Positions 1 through 14,300 of a DNA stretch of 64,000 nucleotides are shown here, in pieces. Location: assembly GCF_949987535.1 (NCBI RefSeq), contig NW_026646025.1, positions 186,001-250,000 of the forward strand, given 5' to 3'. The DNA is from Balaenoptera acutorostrata (Eukaryota; Chordata; Mammalia; Artiodactyla; Balaenopteridae). A program made the translations under genes and the position numbers. The notes under the pieces are model-generated. The model did no database searches and was not told where the DNA came from. It was given only the letters and a program-made list of their open reading frames with translations. Within the stretch, counting starts at the first letter, position 1. Each line of letters begins with the position of its first letter.

Positions 1-1027
1 GTCATCACAATGTTCCATGACCGTGTCATCACAAAGCTCCATGGCACTTGTCATCACAATGCTCCAGAATTCTTGTCATCACAATGTTCCATGGCCCTTT
101 TCATCACAATGCTCCAGATTCGTTTCATCACAATGTTCCGTGACCGTGTCATCAAAATGCTACATGACCCTGGTCATCACAGTTCTCCATGACCTTTGTC
201 ATCACAATGCTCTATGTCGCTTTTCATCACAATTCTAAAAGACCACTTTAATCACTATGCTCGCTGACCATTTTCCTCACATTTCTCTATTGTCATTAAA
301 ATTCCCCATTGCCCCTTTCTTTACAGTGCTCCATTATGCCTGTCATCACAGTGCTCCATGGCTTTTGTTATCAGAATGCTCCAGGACCAGTTTCATCACA
401 ATACTCCATCCCACATGTCATCACTGTGCACAATGAAACCTTTCATTACAATGCTCCATTACACTTGTCATCACAATGCTCCATGGCCCTTGTCAACACA
501 GTGCTCCAGAATTCTTGTCATCACAATGTTCCATTACCATGTCATCACAATTCTCCATGGCATTGGCATCATAATGCTCCAGAATTTTTGTCATCAGAAT
601 GTTCCTTGACCGTGTCATCACAATGCTACATGACCCTGGTCATCACAGTTCTCCATGACCTTTGTCATCACAATGCTCTATGTCGCTTTTCATCACAATT
701 CTAAATGACCACTTTCATCATTATACTCGCTGACCATTTTAATCACATTTCTCTATTGTCATTACATTTCCCCATTCCCCTTTCTTCACAATGCTCCATG
801 ATGCCTGTCATCACAATGCTCCATGGCTTTTGTTATCATAATGCTCCAGCACCAGTTTCATCACAATACTCCATCCCCCTTGTCATCACTGTGCACAATG
901 AAACCTCTCGTTACAATGCTCCATGACACTTGTCATCACAATGCTCCATGGCCCTTGACATCACAATGCTCCAGAATTCTTGTCATCACAATGTTCCATG
1001 ACCATGTCATCACAATTCTCCATGGCC

Positions 1028-1101
1028 CTTGTCATCACAATGCTCCAGAATTCTTGTCATCACAATGTTCCATGACCGTGTCATCACAATGTTCCATGGC
1101 C
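1028..1101 (+). repeat. Representative 74-bp trimer (25+24+25)
   Basis: This is a clean example of the second repeat level. Monomer a (1028-1052, 25 bp) ends in CCAGAATT. Monomer b (1053-1076, 24 bp) ends in TTCCATGAC. Monomer c (1077-1101, 25 bp) starts CGTG and ends in CCATGGCC. The same a-b-c order recurs hundreds of times, and many segments are shifted against each other by exactly 74 or 148 bp. Because 74 is not a multiple of three, each pass through a trimer changes reading frame, so the same three peptide motifs appear in all three + frames. The a monomer carries GAATTC across its junction with b; the c monomer usually carries CCATGG. Confidence 0.9.
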
Positions 1102-1885
1102 ATTGTCATCACAATGCTCCAGATTTCTTGTCATCACAATGTTCCAAGACCGTGTCATCACAATGCTCCATGGCCCTTGTCATCACAATGCTCCAGATTA
1201 CTTGTCATCACAATGTTCCATGACCGTTTCATCACAATGCTCCATGGCCCTTGTCATCACAATGCTTCAGAATTCTTGTCATCACAATGTTTCATAATCG
1301 TGTCATCACAATGCCGCATGGCCCTTGTCATCACAATGCTCCAGAATTCTTGTCATCACAATGTTCCATGACCGTGTCATCACAATGCTACATGACCCTG
1401 GTCATCACAGTTCTCCATGACCTTTGTCATCACAATGCTCTATGACGCTTTTCATCACAATTCTCAAAGACCACTTTAATCACTATGCTCGCTGACAATT
1501 TTCATCACATTTCTCTATTGTCATTACAATTCCCCATGGCCCCTTTCTTCAGAATGCTCCATGATGCCTGTCATCACAATGCTCCCTGGCTTTTGTTATC
1601 ACAATGCTCCAGGACCAGTTTCATCACAATACTCCATCCCCCTTGTCACCACAGTGCACAATGAAACCTTTCATTACAATTCTCCATGGCCCTTTTCATC
1701 ACAATGCTCCAGAATTCTTGTCATCACAATGTTCCATGACCGTGTCATCATAATGCTCCATAATTCTTGTCATCACAATGTTCCATGACCGTGTCATCAC
1801 AATGCTACATGACCCTGGTCATCACAGTTCTCCATGACGTTTGTCATCACAATGCTCTATATCGCTTTTCATCACAATTCTAAAT

Positions 1886-2109
1886 GACCACTTTAATCAC
1901 TATGCTCGCTGACCATTTTCATCACATTTCTCTATTGTCATTAAAATTCCCCATGGCCCCTTTCTTCACAATGCTCCATGATGCCTGTAATCACAATGCT
2001 CCATGGCTTTTGTTATCACAATGCTCCAGGACCAGTTTCATCACAATACTCCATCCCCTATGTCATCACCTTGCACAATGAAATCTTTCATTACAATGTT
2101 CCATGACAC
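1886..2109 (+). repeat. Representative anchor block (nine distinctive monomers)
   Basis: This stretch shows the constant opening block of the higher-order unit. It has about nine monomers of 24-25 bp, each with its own recognisable sequence. In order they carry CTTTAATCACTATGCTCGCT, TTTCATCACATTTCTCTAT, a CATTA...CCCCATGGCCCC monomer, TTTCTTCACAATG, GTAATCACAATG, TGTTATCACAATG...CCAGGACCA, GTTTCATCACAATACTCCATC, a TGCACAATGAAA monomer, and TTTCATTACAATG. The block recurs about every 367-909 bp across the window (14 times in the first 8.3 kb). Subtypes are easy to tell apart: the common type here; one with CATCATTATACTCGCT (e.g. 2549); one with GACAATTTTCATCACC (e.g. 3187); one with GACAACTTTAATCAC (e.g. 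4143); and one with AATCAGTATGCCCGCT (e.g. 21873). Subtype order defines the superunits. Confidence 0.88.
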
Positions 2110-3186
2110 TTGTCATCACAATGCTCCATGGCCCTTGTCATAACAATGCTCCAGAATTCTTGTCATCACAATGGTCCATGACCATGTCATCACAATTCTC
2201 CATGGCCCGTGTCATCACAATGCTCCAGAATTCTAGTTATCACAATGTTCCATGACCGTGTCATCACAATGCTCCATGGCCCTTGCCATCACAATCCTCC
2301 AGATTTCTTTTCATCACAATGTTCCATGACCATGTCTTCACAATTCTCCATGGCATTGGCATCACAATGCTCCAGAATTCTTCTCATCAGAATGTTCCAT
2401 GACCGTGTCATCACAATGCTCCATAATTCTTCTCATCACAATGTTCCATGACCGTGTCATCACAATGCTACATGACCCTGGTCATCACAGTTCTCCATGA
2501 CCTTTGTCATCACAATGCTCTATGTCGCTTTTCATCACAATTCTAAATGACCACTTTCATCATTATACTCACTGACCATTTTCATCACATTTCTCTATTG
2601 TCATTACATTTCCCCATTCCCCTTTCTTCACAATGCTCCATGATGCCTGTCATCACAATGCTCCATGGCTTTTGTTATCACAATGCTCCAGCACCAGTTT
2701 CATCACAATACTCCATCCCCCTTGTCATCACTGTGCACAATGAAACCTCTCGTTACAATGCTCCATGACACTTGTTGTCACAATGCTCCATGGCCATTGT
2801 CATCACAATGCTCCAGAATTCTTGTCATCACAATGTTCCATGACCATGTCATCACAATTCTCCATGGCCATTGTCATCACAATGCTCCAGAATTCTTGTC
2901 ATCACAATGCTCCATGGCCATTGTCATCACAATGCTCCAGATTTCTTGTCATCACAATGTTCCATGACCGTGTCATCACAATGCTCCAGATTTCTTGTCA
3001 TCACAATGTTCCATGACCGTGTCATCACAAAGCTCCGTGGCCCTTGTCATCAAAATGCTCCAGAATTCTTGTCATCACAATGTTCCATGACTGTGTCATC
3101 ACAATGCTCCATGGCCCTTGTCATTACAATGCTCCAGAATTCTTGTCATCCCAATGTTCCATGACGATGTAATCACAATTCTCAAT

Positions 3187-3920
3187 GACCACTTTAATCA
3201 CTATGCTCGCTGACAATTTTCATCACCTTTCTCTATTGTCACTACAATTCCACATGGCCACTTTCTTCACAATGCCCCATGATGCCTGTCATCACAATGC
3301 TCCATGGCTTTTGTTATCACAATGCTCCAGGACCAGATTCATCACAATACTCCATCCCCCTTGTCATCACTGTGCACAATGAAACCTCTCATTACAATGC
3401 TCCATGACACTTGTCATCACAATGCTCCAGAATTCTTGTCATCACAATGTTCCATGACTGTGTCATCACAATGCTCCATGGCTCTTGTCATCACAATGCT
3501 CCAGAATTCTTGTCATCCCAATGTTCCATGACGATGTTATCACAATTCTCAATGACCACTTTAATCACTATGCTCGCTGACAATTTTCATCACCTTTCTC
3601 TATTGTCATTACAATTCCACATGGCCCCTTTCTTCACAATGCTCCATGATGCCTGTCATCACAATGCTCCATGGTTTTTGTTATCACAATGCTCCAGGAC
3701 CAGATTCATCACAATACTCCATCCCCCTTGTCATCACGGTGCACAATGAAACCTTTCATTACAATGCTCCATGACACTTGTCATCACAATGCTCCAGAAT
3801 TCTTGTCATCACAATGTTCCATGACCATGGCATCACAATTCTCCATGGCCCTTGTCATCACAATGCTCCAGAATTCTTGTCATCACAATGTTCCATGACC
3901 GTGTCATCACAAGGCTCTAT
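3187..3920 (+). repeat. 367-bp higher-order unit, tandem pair
   Basis: Two short higher-order units follow directly, with anchors at 3187 and 3554 (spacing 367 bp). Both are of the GACAATTTTCATCACC subtype and both are followed by the CCAGATTCATC variant of the seventh anchor monomer. They differ by a few bases, for example GCCACTTTC versus GCCCCTTTC and CTGTGCAC versus CGGTGCAC. 367 bp is among the shortest anchor spacings in the window, close to an anchor plus exit block with almost no trimers. Confidence 0.8.
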
Positions 3921-4154
3921 GGCCATGGTCATCACAATGCTCCAGATTTCTTGTCATCAAAATGTTCCATGACCGTGTCATCACAATGTTCCATGGCCCT
4001 TTTCAACACAATGCTCCAGATTCGTTTCATCACAATGTTCCGTGACCGTGTCATCAAAATGCTACATGACCCTGGTTATCACAGTTCTCCATGACCTTTG
4101 TCATCACAAAGCTCTATGTCGCTTTTCATCACAATTCTCAAAGACAACTTTAAT

Positions 4155-6837
4155 CACTATGCTCGCTGACCATTTTCCTCACATTTCTCTATTGTCATTA
4201 CATTTCCCCATTCCCCTTTCTTCACAATGCTCCATGATGCCTGTCATCACAATGCTCCATGGCTTTTGTTATCACAATGCTCCAGCACCAGTTTCATCAC
4301 AATACTCCATCCCCCTTGTCACCACTGTGCACAATGAAACCTCTCGTTACAATGCTCCATGACACTTGTCGTCACAATGCTCCATGGCCCTTGTCATCAC
4401 AATGCTCCAGAATACTTGTCATCACAATGCTCCATGGCCATTGTCATCACAATGCTCCAGATTTCTTGTCATCGCAATGTTCCATGACCGTGTCATCACA
4501 ATGCTCCATGGCCCTTGTCATCACAATGCTCCAGATTACTTGTCATCACAATGTTCCATGACCGTTTCATCACAATGCTCCATGTCACTTGTCATCACAA
4601 TGCTCCAGAATTCTTGTCATCACAATGTTCCATGATCGTGTCATCACAATGCCGCATGGCCCTTGTCATCACAATGCTCCAGAATTCTTTTCATCACAAT
4701 GTTCCATGACCGTGTCATCGCATTGCTCCATGGCCTTTGTCATCACAATGCTCCAGAATTCTTGTCATCACAATGTTCCATGACCGTGTCATCACAATGC
4801 TACATGACCCTGGTCATCACAGTTCTCCATGACCTTTGTCATCACAATGCTCTATGACGCTTTTCATCACAATTCTCAAAGACCACTTTAATCACTATGC
4901 TCGCTGACCATTTTCATCACATTTCTCTATTGTCATTACAATTCCCCATGGCCCCTTTCTTCAGAATGCTCCATGATGCCTGTCATCACAATGCTCCATG
5001 GCTTTTGTTATCACAATGCTCCAGGACCAGTTTCATCACAATACTCCATCCCCCTTGTCACCACAGTGCACAATGAAACCTTTCATTACAATTCTCCATG
5101 GCCCTTTTCATCACAATGCTCCAGAATTCTTGTCATCACAATGTTCCATGACCGTGTCATCATAATGCTCCATAATTCTTGTCATCACAATGTTCCATGA
5201 CCGTGTCATCACAATGCTACATGACCCTGGTCATCACAGTTCTCCATGACGTTTGTCATCACAATGCTCTATATCGCTTTTCATCACAATTCTAAATGAC
5301 CACTTTAATCACTATGCTCGCTGACCATTTTCATCACATTTCTCTATTGTCATTAAAATTCCCCATGGCCCCTTTCTTCACAATGCTCCATGATGCCTGT
5401 AATCACAATGCTGCATGGCTTTTGTTATCACAATGCTCCAGGACCAGTTTCATCACAATACTCCATCCCCTATGTCATCACCTTGCACAATGAAATCTTT
5501 CATTACAATGTTCCATGACACTTGTCATCACAATGCTCCATGGCCCTTGTCATAACAATGCTCCAGAATTCTTGTCATCACAATGGTCCATGACCATATC
5601 ATCACAATTCTCCATGGCCCGTGTCATCACAATGCTCCAGAATTCTAGTTATCACAATGTTCCATGACCGTGTCATCACAATGCTCCATGGCCCTTGCCA
5701 TCACAATCCTCCAGATTTCTTGTCATCACAATGTTCCATGACCATGTCATCACAATTCTCCATGGCTTTGGCATCACAATGCTCCAGAATTCTTGTCATC
5801 AGAATGTTCCATGACCGTGTCATCACAATGCTCCATAATTCTTCTCATCACAATGTTCCATGACCGTGTCATCACAATGCTACATGACCCTGGTCATCAC
5901 AGTTCTCCATGACCTTTGTCATCACAATGCTCTATGTCGCTTTCCATCACAATTCTAAATGACCACTTTCATCATTATGCTCACTGACCATTTTCATCAC
6001 ATTTCTCTATTGTCATTACATTTCCCCATTCCCCTTTCTTCACAATGCTCCATGATGCCTGTCATCACAATGCTCCATGGCTTTTGTTATCACAATGCTC
6101 CAGCATCAGTTTCATCACAATACTCCATCCCCCTTGTCATCACTGTGCACAATGAAACCTCTCGTTACAATGCTCCATGACACTTGTCGTCACAATGCTC
6201 CATGGCCCTTGTCATCACAATGCTCCAGAATTCTTGTCATCACAATGTTCCATGACCATGTCATCACAATTCTCCATGGCCATTGTCATCACAATGCTCC
6301 AGAATTCTTGTCATCACAATGCTCCATGGCCATTGTCATCACAATGCTCCAGATTTCTTGTCATCACAATGTTCCATGACCGTGTCATCACAATGCTCCA
6401 GATTTCTTGTCATCACAATGTTCCATGACCGTGTCATCACAAAGCTCCGTGGCCCTTGTCATCACAATGCTCGAGAATTCTTGTCATCACAATGTTCCAT
6501 GACTGTGTCATCACAATGCTCCATGGCCCTTGTCATTACAATGCTCCAGAATTCTTGTCATCCCAATGTTCCATGACGATGTTATCACAATTCTCAATGA
6601 CCACTTTAATCACTATGCTCGCTGACAATTTTCATCACCTTTCTCTATTGTCACTACAATTCCACATGGCCACTTTCTTCACAATGACCCATGATGCCTG
6701 TCATCACAATGCTCCATGGCTTTTGTTATCACAATGCTCCAGGACCAGATTCATCACAATACTCCATCCCCCTTGTCATCACTGTGCACAATGAAACCTC
6801 TCATTACAATGCTCCATGACACTTGTCATCACAATGC
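4155..6837 (+). repeat. 3.4-kb internal duplication, right copy
   Basis: This is the partner of about 720-3,425, with the same order of anchor spacings (417, 663, 638 bp). It differs by single substitutions and by whole-monomer indels, including an added trimer around 4,663-4,740 that has the variant GTGTCATCGCATTGCTCC. After about 6,837 the right copy continues into a monomer with CCTTGTCAAAACAGTGATCC, while the left copy continues into GCTCCAGAATT. Confidence 0.82.
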
Positions 6838-8320
6838 TCCATGGCCTTGTCAAAACAGTGATCCAGAATTCTTGTCATCACAATGTTCGATGACGATGTC
6901 ATCACAATTCTCCATGGCACTTGTCATCACAATGCTCCAGAATTTTTTCATCAAAATGTTCCATGACCGTGTCATCACAATGCTCCAAATTCTTCTCATC
7001 ACAATGTTCCATGACCGTGTCATCACAATGCTCCATGGCCCTTGACATCACAATGCTCCAGAATTCTTGTCATCTCAAAGTTCCATGACCGTGACATCAC
7101 AATGCTACATGACCCTGGTCATCACAGTTCTTCATGACCTTTGTCATCACAATGCTCTATGTCGCTTTACATCACAATTCTCAATGACCACTTTAATCAC
7201 TCTGCTCGCTGACCATTTTCATCACATTTCTCTATTGTCATTACAATTCCCCATGGCCCCTTTCTTCACAATGCTCCATGATGCCTGTCATCACAATGCT
7301 CCATGGCTTTTGTTATCACAATGCTCCAGGACCAGTTTCATCACAATACTCCATCCCCCGTGTCATCACGGTGCACAATGAAACTTCTCATTACAATGCT
7401 CCATGACACTTGTCATCACAATGCTCCATGGCCCTTGTCATCACAATGCTCCAGAATTCTTGTTATCACAATGATCCATGACCGTGTCATCACAATGCTC
7501 CATGGCCCTTGTCATCACAATCCTCCAGATTTCTTGTCATCACAATGTTCCATGACCGTGTTATCACAATGCTCCATGGTCCTTGTCATCACAATGCTCC
7601 AGAATTCTTGTCATCACAATGTTCCGTGACCGTGTCATCCCAATGCTCCATGGCCCTTGTCATCACAATGATTTAGAATTCTTGTCATCACTATGTTCCA
7701 TGACCTTGTCATCACAAGTCTCCATGGCCCTTGTCATCACAATGCTCCAGAATTCTTTTCATCACAATCTTCCATTACCGTGTCATCACAATGCTCCATG
7801 GACTTTGTCATCACAATGCTCCAGAATTCTTGTCATCACAATGTTCCATGACCGTGTCATCACAATGCTACATGACCCTGGTCATCACATTTCTCCATGA
7901 CTTTTGTGATCACAATGCTCTATGACGCTTTTCATCACAATTCTCAAAGACCACTTTAATCACTATGCTCGCTGACCATTTTCATTACATTTCTCTAATG
8001 TCATTACAATTCCCCATTGCCCCTTTCTTTACAATGCTCCATCATGCCTGTCATCACAATGCTCCATGGCTTTTGTTATCAGAATGCTCCAGGACCAGTT
8101 TCATCACAATACTCCATCCCACATGTCATCACGGTGCACAATGAAACCTTTCATTACAATGCTCCATGACACTTGTCATCACAATGCTCCAGAATACTTG
8201 TCATCACGTTCCATGACCATGTCATCACAATTCTCCATGGCCATTGTCATCGCAATGCTCCAGAATTCTTGTCATCACAATGCTCCATGGCCATTGTCAT
8301 CACAATGCTCCAGATTTCTT

Positions 8321-11300
8321 GTCATCACAATGTTCCATGACCGTGTCATCACAAAGCTCCATGGCACTTGTCATCACAATGCTCCAGAATTCTTGTCATC
8401 ACAATGTTCCATGGCCCTTTTCATCACAATGCTCCAGATTCGTTTCATCACAATGTTCCGTGACCGTGTCATCAAAATGCTACATGACCCTGGTCATCAC
8501 AGTTCTCCATGACCTTTGTCATCACAATGCTCTATGTCGCTTTTCATCACAATTCTAAAAGACCACTTTAATCACTATGCTCGCTGACCATTTTCCTCAC
8601 ATTTCTCTATTGTCATTAAAATTCCCCATTGCCCCTTTCTTTACAGTGCTCCATTATGCCTGTCATCACAGTGCTCCATGGCTTTTGTTATCAGAATGCT
8701 CCAGGACCAGTTTCATCACAATACTCCATCCCACATGTCATCACTGTGCACAATGAAACCTTTCATTACAATGCTCCATTACACTTGTCATCACAATGCT
8801 CCATGGCCCTTGTCAACACAGTGCTCCAGAATTCTTGTCATCACAATGTTCCATTACCATGTCATCACAATTCTCCATGGCATTGGCATCATAATGCTCC
8901 AGAATTTTTGTCATCAGAATGTTCCTTGACCGTGTCATCACAATGCTACATGACCCTGGTCATCACAGTTCTCCATGACCTTTGTCATCACAATGCTCTA
9001 TGTCGCTTTTCATCACAATTCTAAATGACCACTTTCATCATTATACTCGCTGACCATTTTAATCACATTTCTCTATTGTCATTACATTTCCCATTCCCCT
9101 TTCTTCACAATGCTCCATGATGCCTGTCATCACAATGCTCCATGGCTTTTGTTATCATAATGCTCCAGCACCAGTTTCATCACAATACTCCATCCCCCTT
9201 GTCATCACTGTGCACAATGAAACCTCTCGTTACAATGCTCCATGACACTTGTCATCACAATGCTCCATGGCCCTTGACATCACAATGCTCCAGAATTCTT
9301 GTCATCACAATGTTCCATGACCATGTCATCACAATTCTCCATGGCCCTTGTCATCACAATGCTCCAGAATTCTTGTCATCACAATGTTCCATGACCGTGT
9401 CATCACAATGTTCCATGGCCATTGTCATCACAATGCTCCAGATTTCTTGTCATCACAATGTTCCAAGACCGTGTCATCACAATGCTCCATGGCCCTTGTC
9501 ATCACAATGCTCCAGATTACTTGTCATCACAATGTTCCATGACCGTTTCATCACAATGCTCCATGGCCCTTGTCATCACAATGCTTCAGAATTCTTGTCA
9601 TCACAATGTTTCATAATCGTGTCATCACAATGCCGCATGGCCCTTGTCATCACAATGCTCCAGAATTCTTGTCATCACAATGTTCCATGACCGTGTCATC
9701 ACAATGCTACATGACCCTGGTCATCACAGTTCTCCATGACCTTTGTCATCACAATGCTCTATGACGCTTTTCATCACAATTCTCAAAGACCACTTTAATC
9801 ACTATGCTCGCTGACAATTTTCATCACATTTCTCTATTGTCATTACAATTCCCCATGGCCCCTTTCTTCAGAATGCTCCATGATGCCTGTCATCACAATG
9901 CTCCCTGGCTTTTGTTATCACAATGCTCCAGGACCAGTTTCATCACAATACTCCATCCCCCTTGTCACCACAGTGCACAATGAAACCTTTCATTACAATT
10001 CTCCATGGCCCTTTTCATCACAATGCTCCAGAATTCTTGTCATCACAATGTTCCATGACCGTGTCATCATAATGCTCCATAATTCTTGTCATCACAATGT
10101 TCCATGACCGTGTCATCACAATGCTACATGACCCTGGTCATCACAGTTCTCCATGACGTTTGTCATCACAATGCTCTATATCGCTTTTCATCACAATTCT
10201 AAATGACCACTTTAATCACTATGCTCGCTGACCATTTTCATCACATTTCTCTATTGTCATTAAAATTCCCCATGGCCCCTTTCTTCACAATGCTCCATGA
10301 TGCCTGTAATCACAATGCTCCATGGCTTTTGTTATCACAATGCTCCAGGACCAGTTTCATCACAATACTCCATCCCCTATGTCATCACCTTGCACAATGA
10401 AATCTTTCATTACAATGTTCCATGACACTTGTCATCACAATGCTCCATGGCCCTTGTCATAACAATGCTCCAGAATTCTTGTCATCACAATGGTCCATGA
10501 CCATGTCATCACAATTCTCCATGGCCCGTGTCATCACAATGCTCCAGAATTCTAGTTATCACAATGTTCCATGACCGTGTCATCACAATGCTCCATGGCC
10601 CTTGCCATCACAATCCTCCAGATTTCTTTTCATCACAATGTTCCATGACCATGTCTTCACAATTCTCCATGGCATTGGCATCACAATGCTCCAGAATTCT
10701 TCTCATCAGAATGTTCCATGACCGTGTCATCACAATGCTCCATAATTCTTCTCATCACAATGTTCCATGACCGTGTCATCACAATGCTACATGACCCTGG
10801 TCATCACAGTTCTCCATGACCTTTGTCATCACAATGCTCTATGTCGCTTTTCATCACAATTCTAAATGACCACTTTCATCATTATACTCACTGACCATTT
10901 TCATCACATTTCTCTATTGTCATTACATTTCCCCATTCCCCTTTCTTCACAATGCTCCATGATGCCTGTCATCACAATGCTCCATGGCTTTTGTTATCAC
11001 AATGCTCCAGCACCAGTTTCATCACAATACTCCATCCCCCTTGTCATCACTGTGCACAATGAAACCTCTCGTTACAATGCTCCATGACACTTGTTGTCAC
11101 AATGCTCCATGGCCATTGTCATCACAATGCTCCAGAATTCTTGTCATCACAATGTTCCATGACCATGTCATCACAATTCTCCATGGCCATTGTCATCACA
11201 ATGCTCCAGAATTCTTGTCATCACAATGCTCCATGGCCATTGTCATCACAATGCTCCAGATTTCTTGTCATCACAATGTTCCATGACCGTGTCATCACAA

Positions 11301-14300
11301 TGCTCCAGATTTCTTGTCATCACAATGTTCCATGACCGTGTCATCACAAAGCTCCATGGCCCTTGTCATCAAAATGCTCCAGAATTCTTGTCATCACAAT
11401 GTTCCATGACTGTGTCATCACAATGCTCCATGGCCCTTGTCATTACAATGCTCCAGAATTCTTGTCATCCCAATGTTCCATGACGATGTAATCACAATTC
11501 TCAATGACCACTTTAATCACTATGCTCGCTGACAATTTTCATCACCTTTCTCTATTGTCACTACAATTCCACATGGCCACTTTCTTCACAATGCCCCATG
11601 ATGCCTGTCATCACAATGCTCCATGGCTTTTGTTATCACAATGCTCCAGGACCAGATTCATCACAATACTCCATCCCCCTTGTCATCACTGTGCACAATG
11701 AAACCTCTCATTACAATGCTCCATGACACTTGTCATCACAATGCTCCAGAATTCTTGTCATCACAATGTTCCATGACTGTGTCATCACAATGCTCCATGG
11801 CTCTTGTCATCACAATGCTCCAGAATTCTTGTCATCCCAATGTTCCATGACGATGTTATCACAATTCTCAATGACCACTTTAATCACTATGCTCGCTGAC
11901 AATTTTCATCACCTTTCTCTATTGTCATTACAATTCCACATGGCCCCTTTCTTCACAATGCTCCATGATGCCTGTCATCACAATGCTCCATGGTTTTTGT
12001 TATCACAATGCTCCAGGACCAGATTCATCACAATACTCCATCCCCCTTGTCATCACGGTGCACAATGAAACCTTTCATTACAATGCTCCATGACACTTGT
12101 CATCACAATGCTCCAGAATTCTTGTCATCACAATGTTCCATGACCATGGCATCACAATTCTCCATGGCCCTTGTCATCACAATGCTCCAGAATTCTTGTC
12201 ATCACAATGTTCCATGACCGTGTCATCACAAGGCTCTATGGCCATGGTCATCACAATGCTCCAGATTTCTTGTCATCAAAATGTTCCATGACCGTGTCAT
12301 CACAATGTTCCATGGCCCTTTTCAACACAATGCTCCAGATTCGTTTCATCACAATGTTCCGTGACCGTGTCATCAAAATGCTACATGACCCTGGTTATCA
12401 CAGTTCTCCATGACCTTTGTCATCACAAAGCTCTATGTCGCTTTTCATCACAATTCTCAAAGACAACTTTAATCACTATGCTCGCTGACCATTTTCCTCA
12501 CATTTCTCTATTGTCATTACATTTCCCCATTCCCCTTTCTTCACAATGCTCCATGATGCCTGTCATCACAATGCTCCATGGCTTTTGTTATCACAATGCT
12601 CCAGCACCAGTTTCATCACAATACTCCATCCCCCTTGTCACCACTGTGCACAATGAAACCTCTCGTTACAATGCTCCATGACACTTGTCGTCACAATGCT
12701 CCATGGCCCTTGTCATCACAATGCTCCAGAATACTTGTCATCACAATGCTCCATGGCCATTGTCATCACAATGCTCCAGATTTCTTGTCATCGCAATGTT
12801 CCATGACCGTGTCATCACAATGCTCCATGGCCCTTGTCATCACAATGCTCCAGATTACTTGTCATCACAATGTTCCATGACCGTTTCATCACAATGCTCC
12901 ATGTCACTTGTCATCACAATGCTCCAGAATTCTTGTCATCACAATGTTCCATGATCGTGTCATCACAATGCCGCATGGCCCTTGTCATCACAATGCTCCA
13001 GAATTCTTTTCATCACAATGTTCCATGACCGTGTCATCGCATTGCTCCATGGCCTTTGTCATCACAATGCTCCAGAATTCTTGTCATCACAATGTTCCAT
13101 GACCGTGTCATCACAATGCTACATGACCCTGGTCATCACAGTTCTCCATGACCTTTGTCATCACAATGCTCTATGACGCTTTTCATCACAATTCTCAAAG
13201 ACCACTTTAATCACTATGCTCGCTGACCATTTTCATCACATTTCTCTATTGTCATTACAATTCCCCATGGCCCCTTTCTTCAGAATGCTCCATGATGCCT
13301 GTCATCACAATGCTCCATGGCTTTTGTTATCACAATGCTCCAGGACCAGTTTCATCACAATACTCCATCCCCCTTGTCACCACAGTGCACAATGAAACCT
13401 TTCATTACAATTCTCCATGGCCCTTTTCATCACAATGCTCCAGAATTCTTGTCATCACAATGTTCCATGACCGTGTCATCATAATGCTCCATAATTCTTG
13501 TCATCACAATGTTCCATGACCGTGTCATCACAATGCTACATGACCCTGGTCATCACAGTTCTCCATGACGTTTGTCATCACAATGCTCTATATCGCTTTT
13601 CATCACAATTCTAAATGACCACTTTAATCACTATGCTCGCTGACCATTTTCATCACATTTCTCTATTGTCATTAAAATTCCCCATGGCCCCTTTCTTCAC
13701 AATGCTCCATGATGCCTGTAATCACAATGCTGCATGGCTTTTGTTATCACAATGCTCCAGGACCAGTTTCATCACAATACTCCATCCCCTATGTCATCAC
13801 CTTGCACAATGAAATCTTTCATTACAATGTTCCATGACACTTGTCATCACAATGCTCCATGGCCCTTGTCATAACAATGCTCCAGAATTCTTGTCATCAC
13901 AATGGTCCATGACCATATCATCACAATTCTCCATGGCCCGTGTCATCACAATGCTCCAGAATTCTAGTTATCACAATGTTCCATGACCGTGTCATCACAA
14001 TGCTCCATGGCCCTTGCCATCACAATCCTCCAGATTTCTTGTCATCACAATGTTCCATGACCATGTCATCACAATTCTCCATGGCTTTGGCATCACAATG
14101 CTCCAGAATTCTTGTCATCAGAATGTTCCATGACCGTGTCATCACAATGCTCCATAATTCTTCTCATCACAATGTTCCATGACCGTGTCATCACAATGCT
14201 ACATGACCCTGGTCATCACAGTTCTCCATGACCTTTGTCATCACAATGCTCTATGTCGCTTTTCATCACAATTCTAAATGACCACTTTCATCATTATGCT

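Larger units (their letters stand above)
720..3425 (+). repeat. 3.4-kb internal duplication, left copy
   Basis: This segment reappears at about 4,155-6,837. Most of it aligns with an offset of 3,412 bp (for example anchors 1469/4881, 1886/5298, 2549/5961 and 3187/6599). Upstream of about 1,340 the offset becomes 3,338, because the right copy has one extra 74-bp trimer, and near 823/4259 it is 3,436. The pair is more diverged than the two 8.3-kb copies, so the duplication is older than the 8.3-kb one. Both halves are present in each 8.3-kb copy. Confidence 0.82.
1..8320 (+). repeat. 8.32-kb superunit, copy 1
   Basis: The sequence starting at position 1 restarts at 8321 and stays aligned over the whole length, which makes this one complete period in the phase set by the window start. 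It contains 14 anchor blocks, starting near 241, 707, 1469, 1886, 2549, 3187, 3554, 4143, 4881, 5298, 5961, 6599, 7186 and 7949. The spacings are 466, 762, 417, 663, 638, 367, 589, 738, 417, 663, 638, 587, 763 and 612 bp, which sum to 8,320. The repeated 417-663-638 run reveals an older internal duplication. Open frames inside it are short, overlapping and redundant, and I do not regard any as a gene. Confidence 0.93.

Noticed and set aside
823..1371. 182-codon open frame repeated at 9,142, with similar 182-codon frames at 34,781 and 47,617, as a His/Cys-rich repeat protein family
   Set aside because: Recurrence follows duplication of the DNA superunit. Substitutions are not biased to silent positions by eye, and whole-monomer indels shift the frame.
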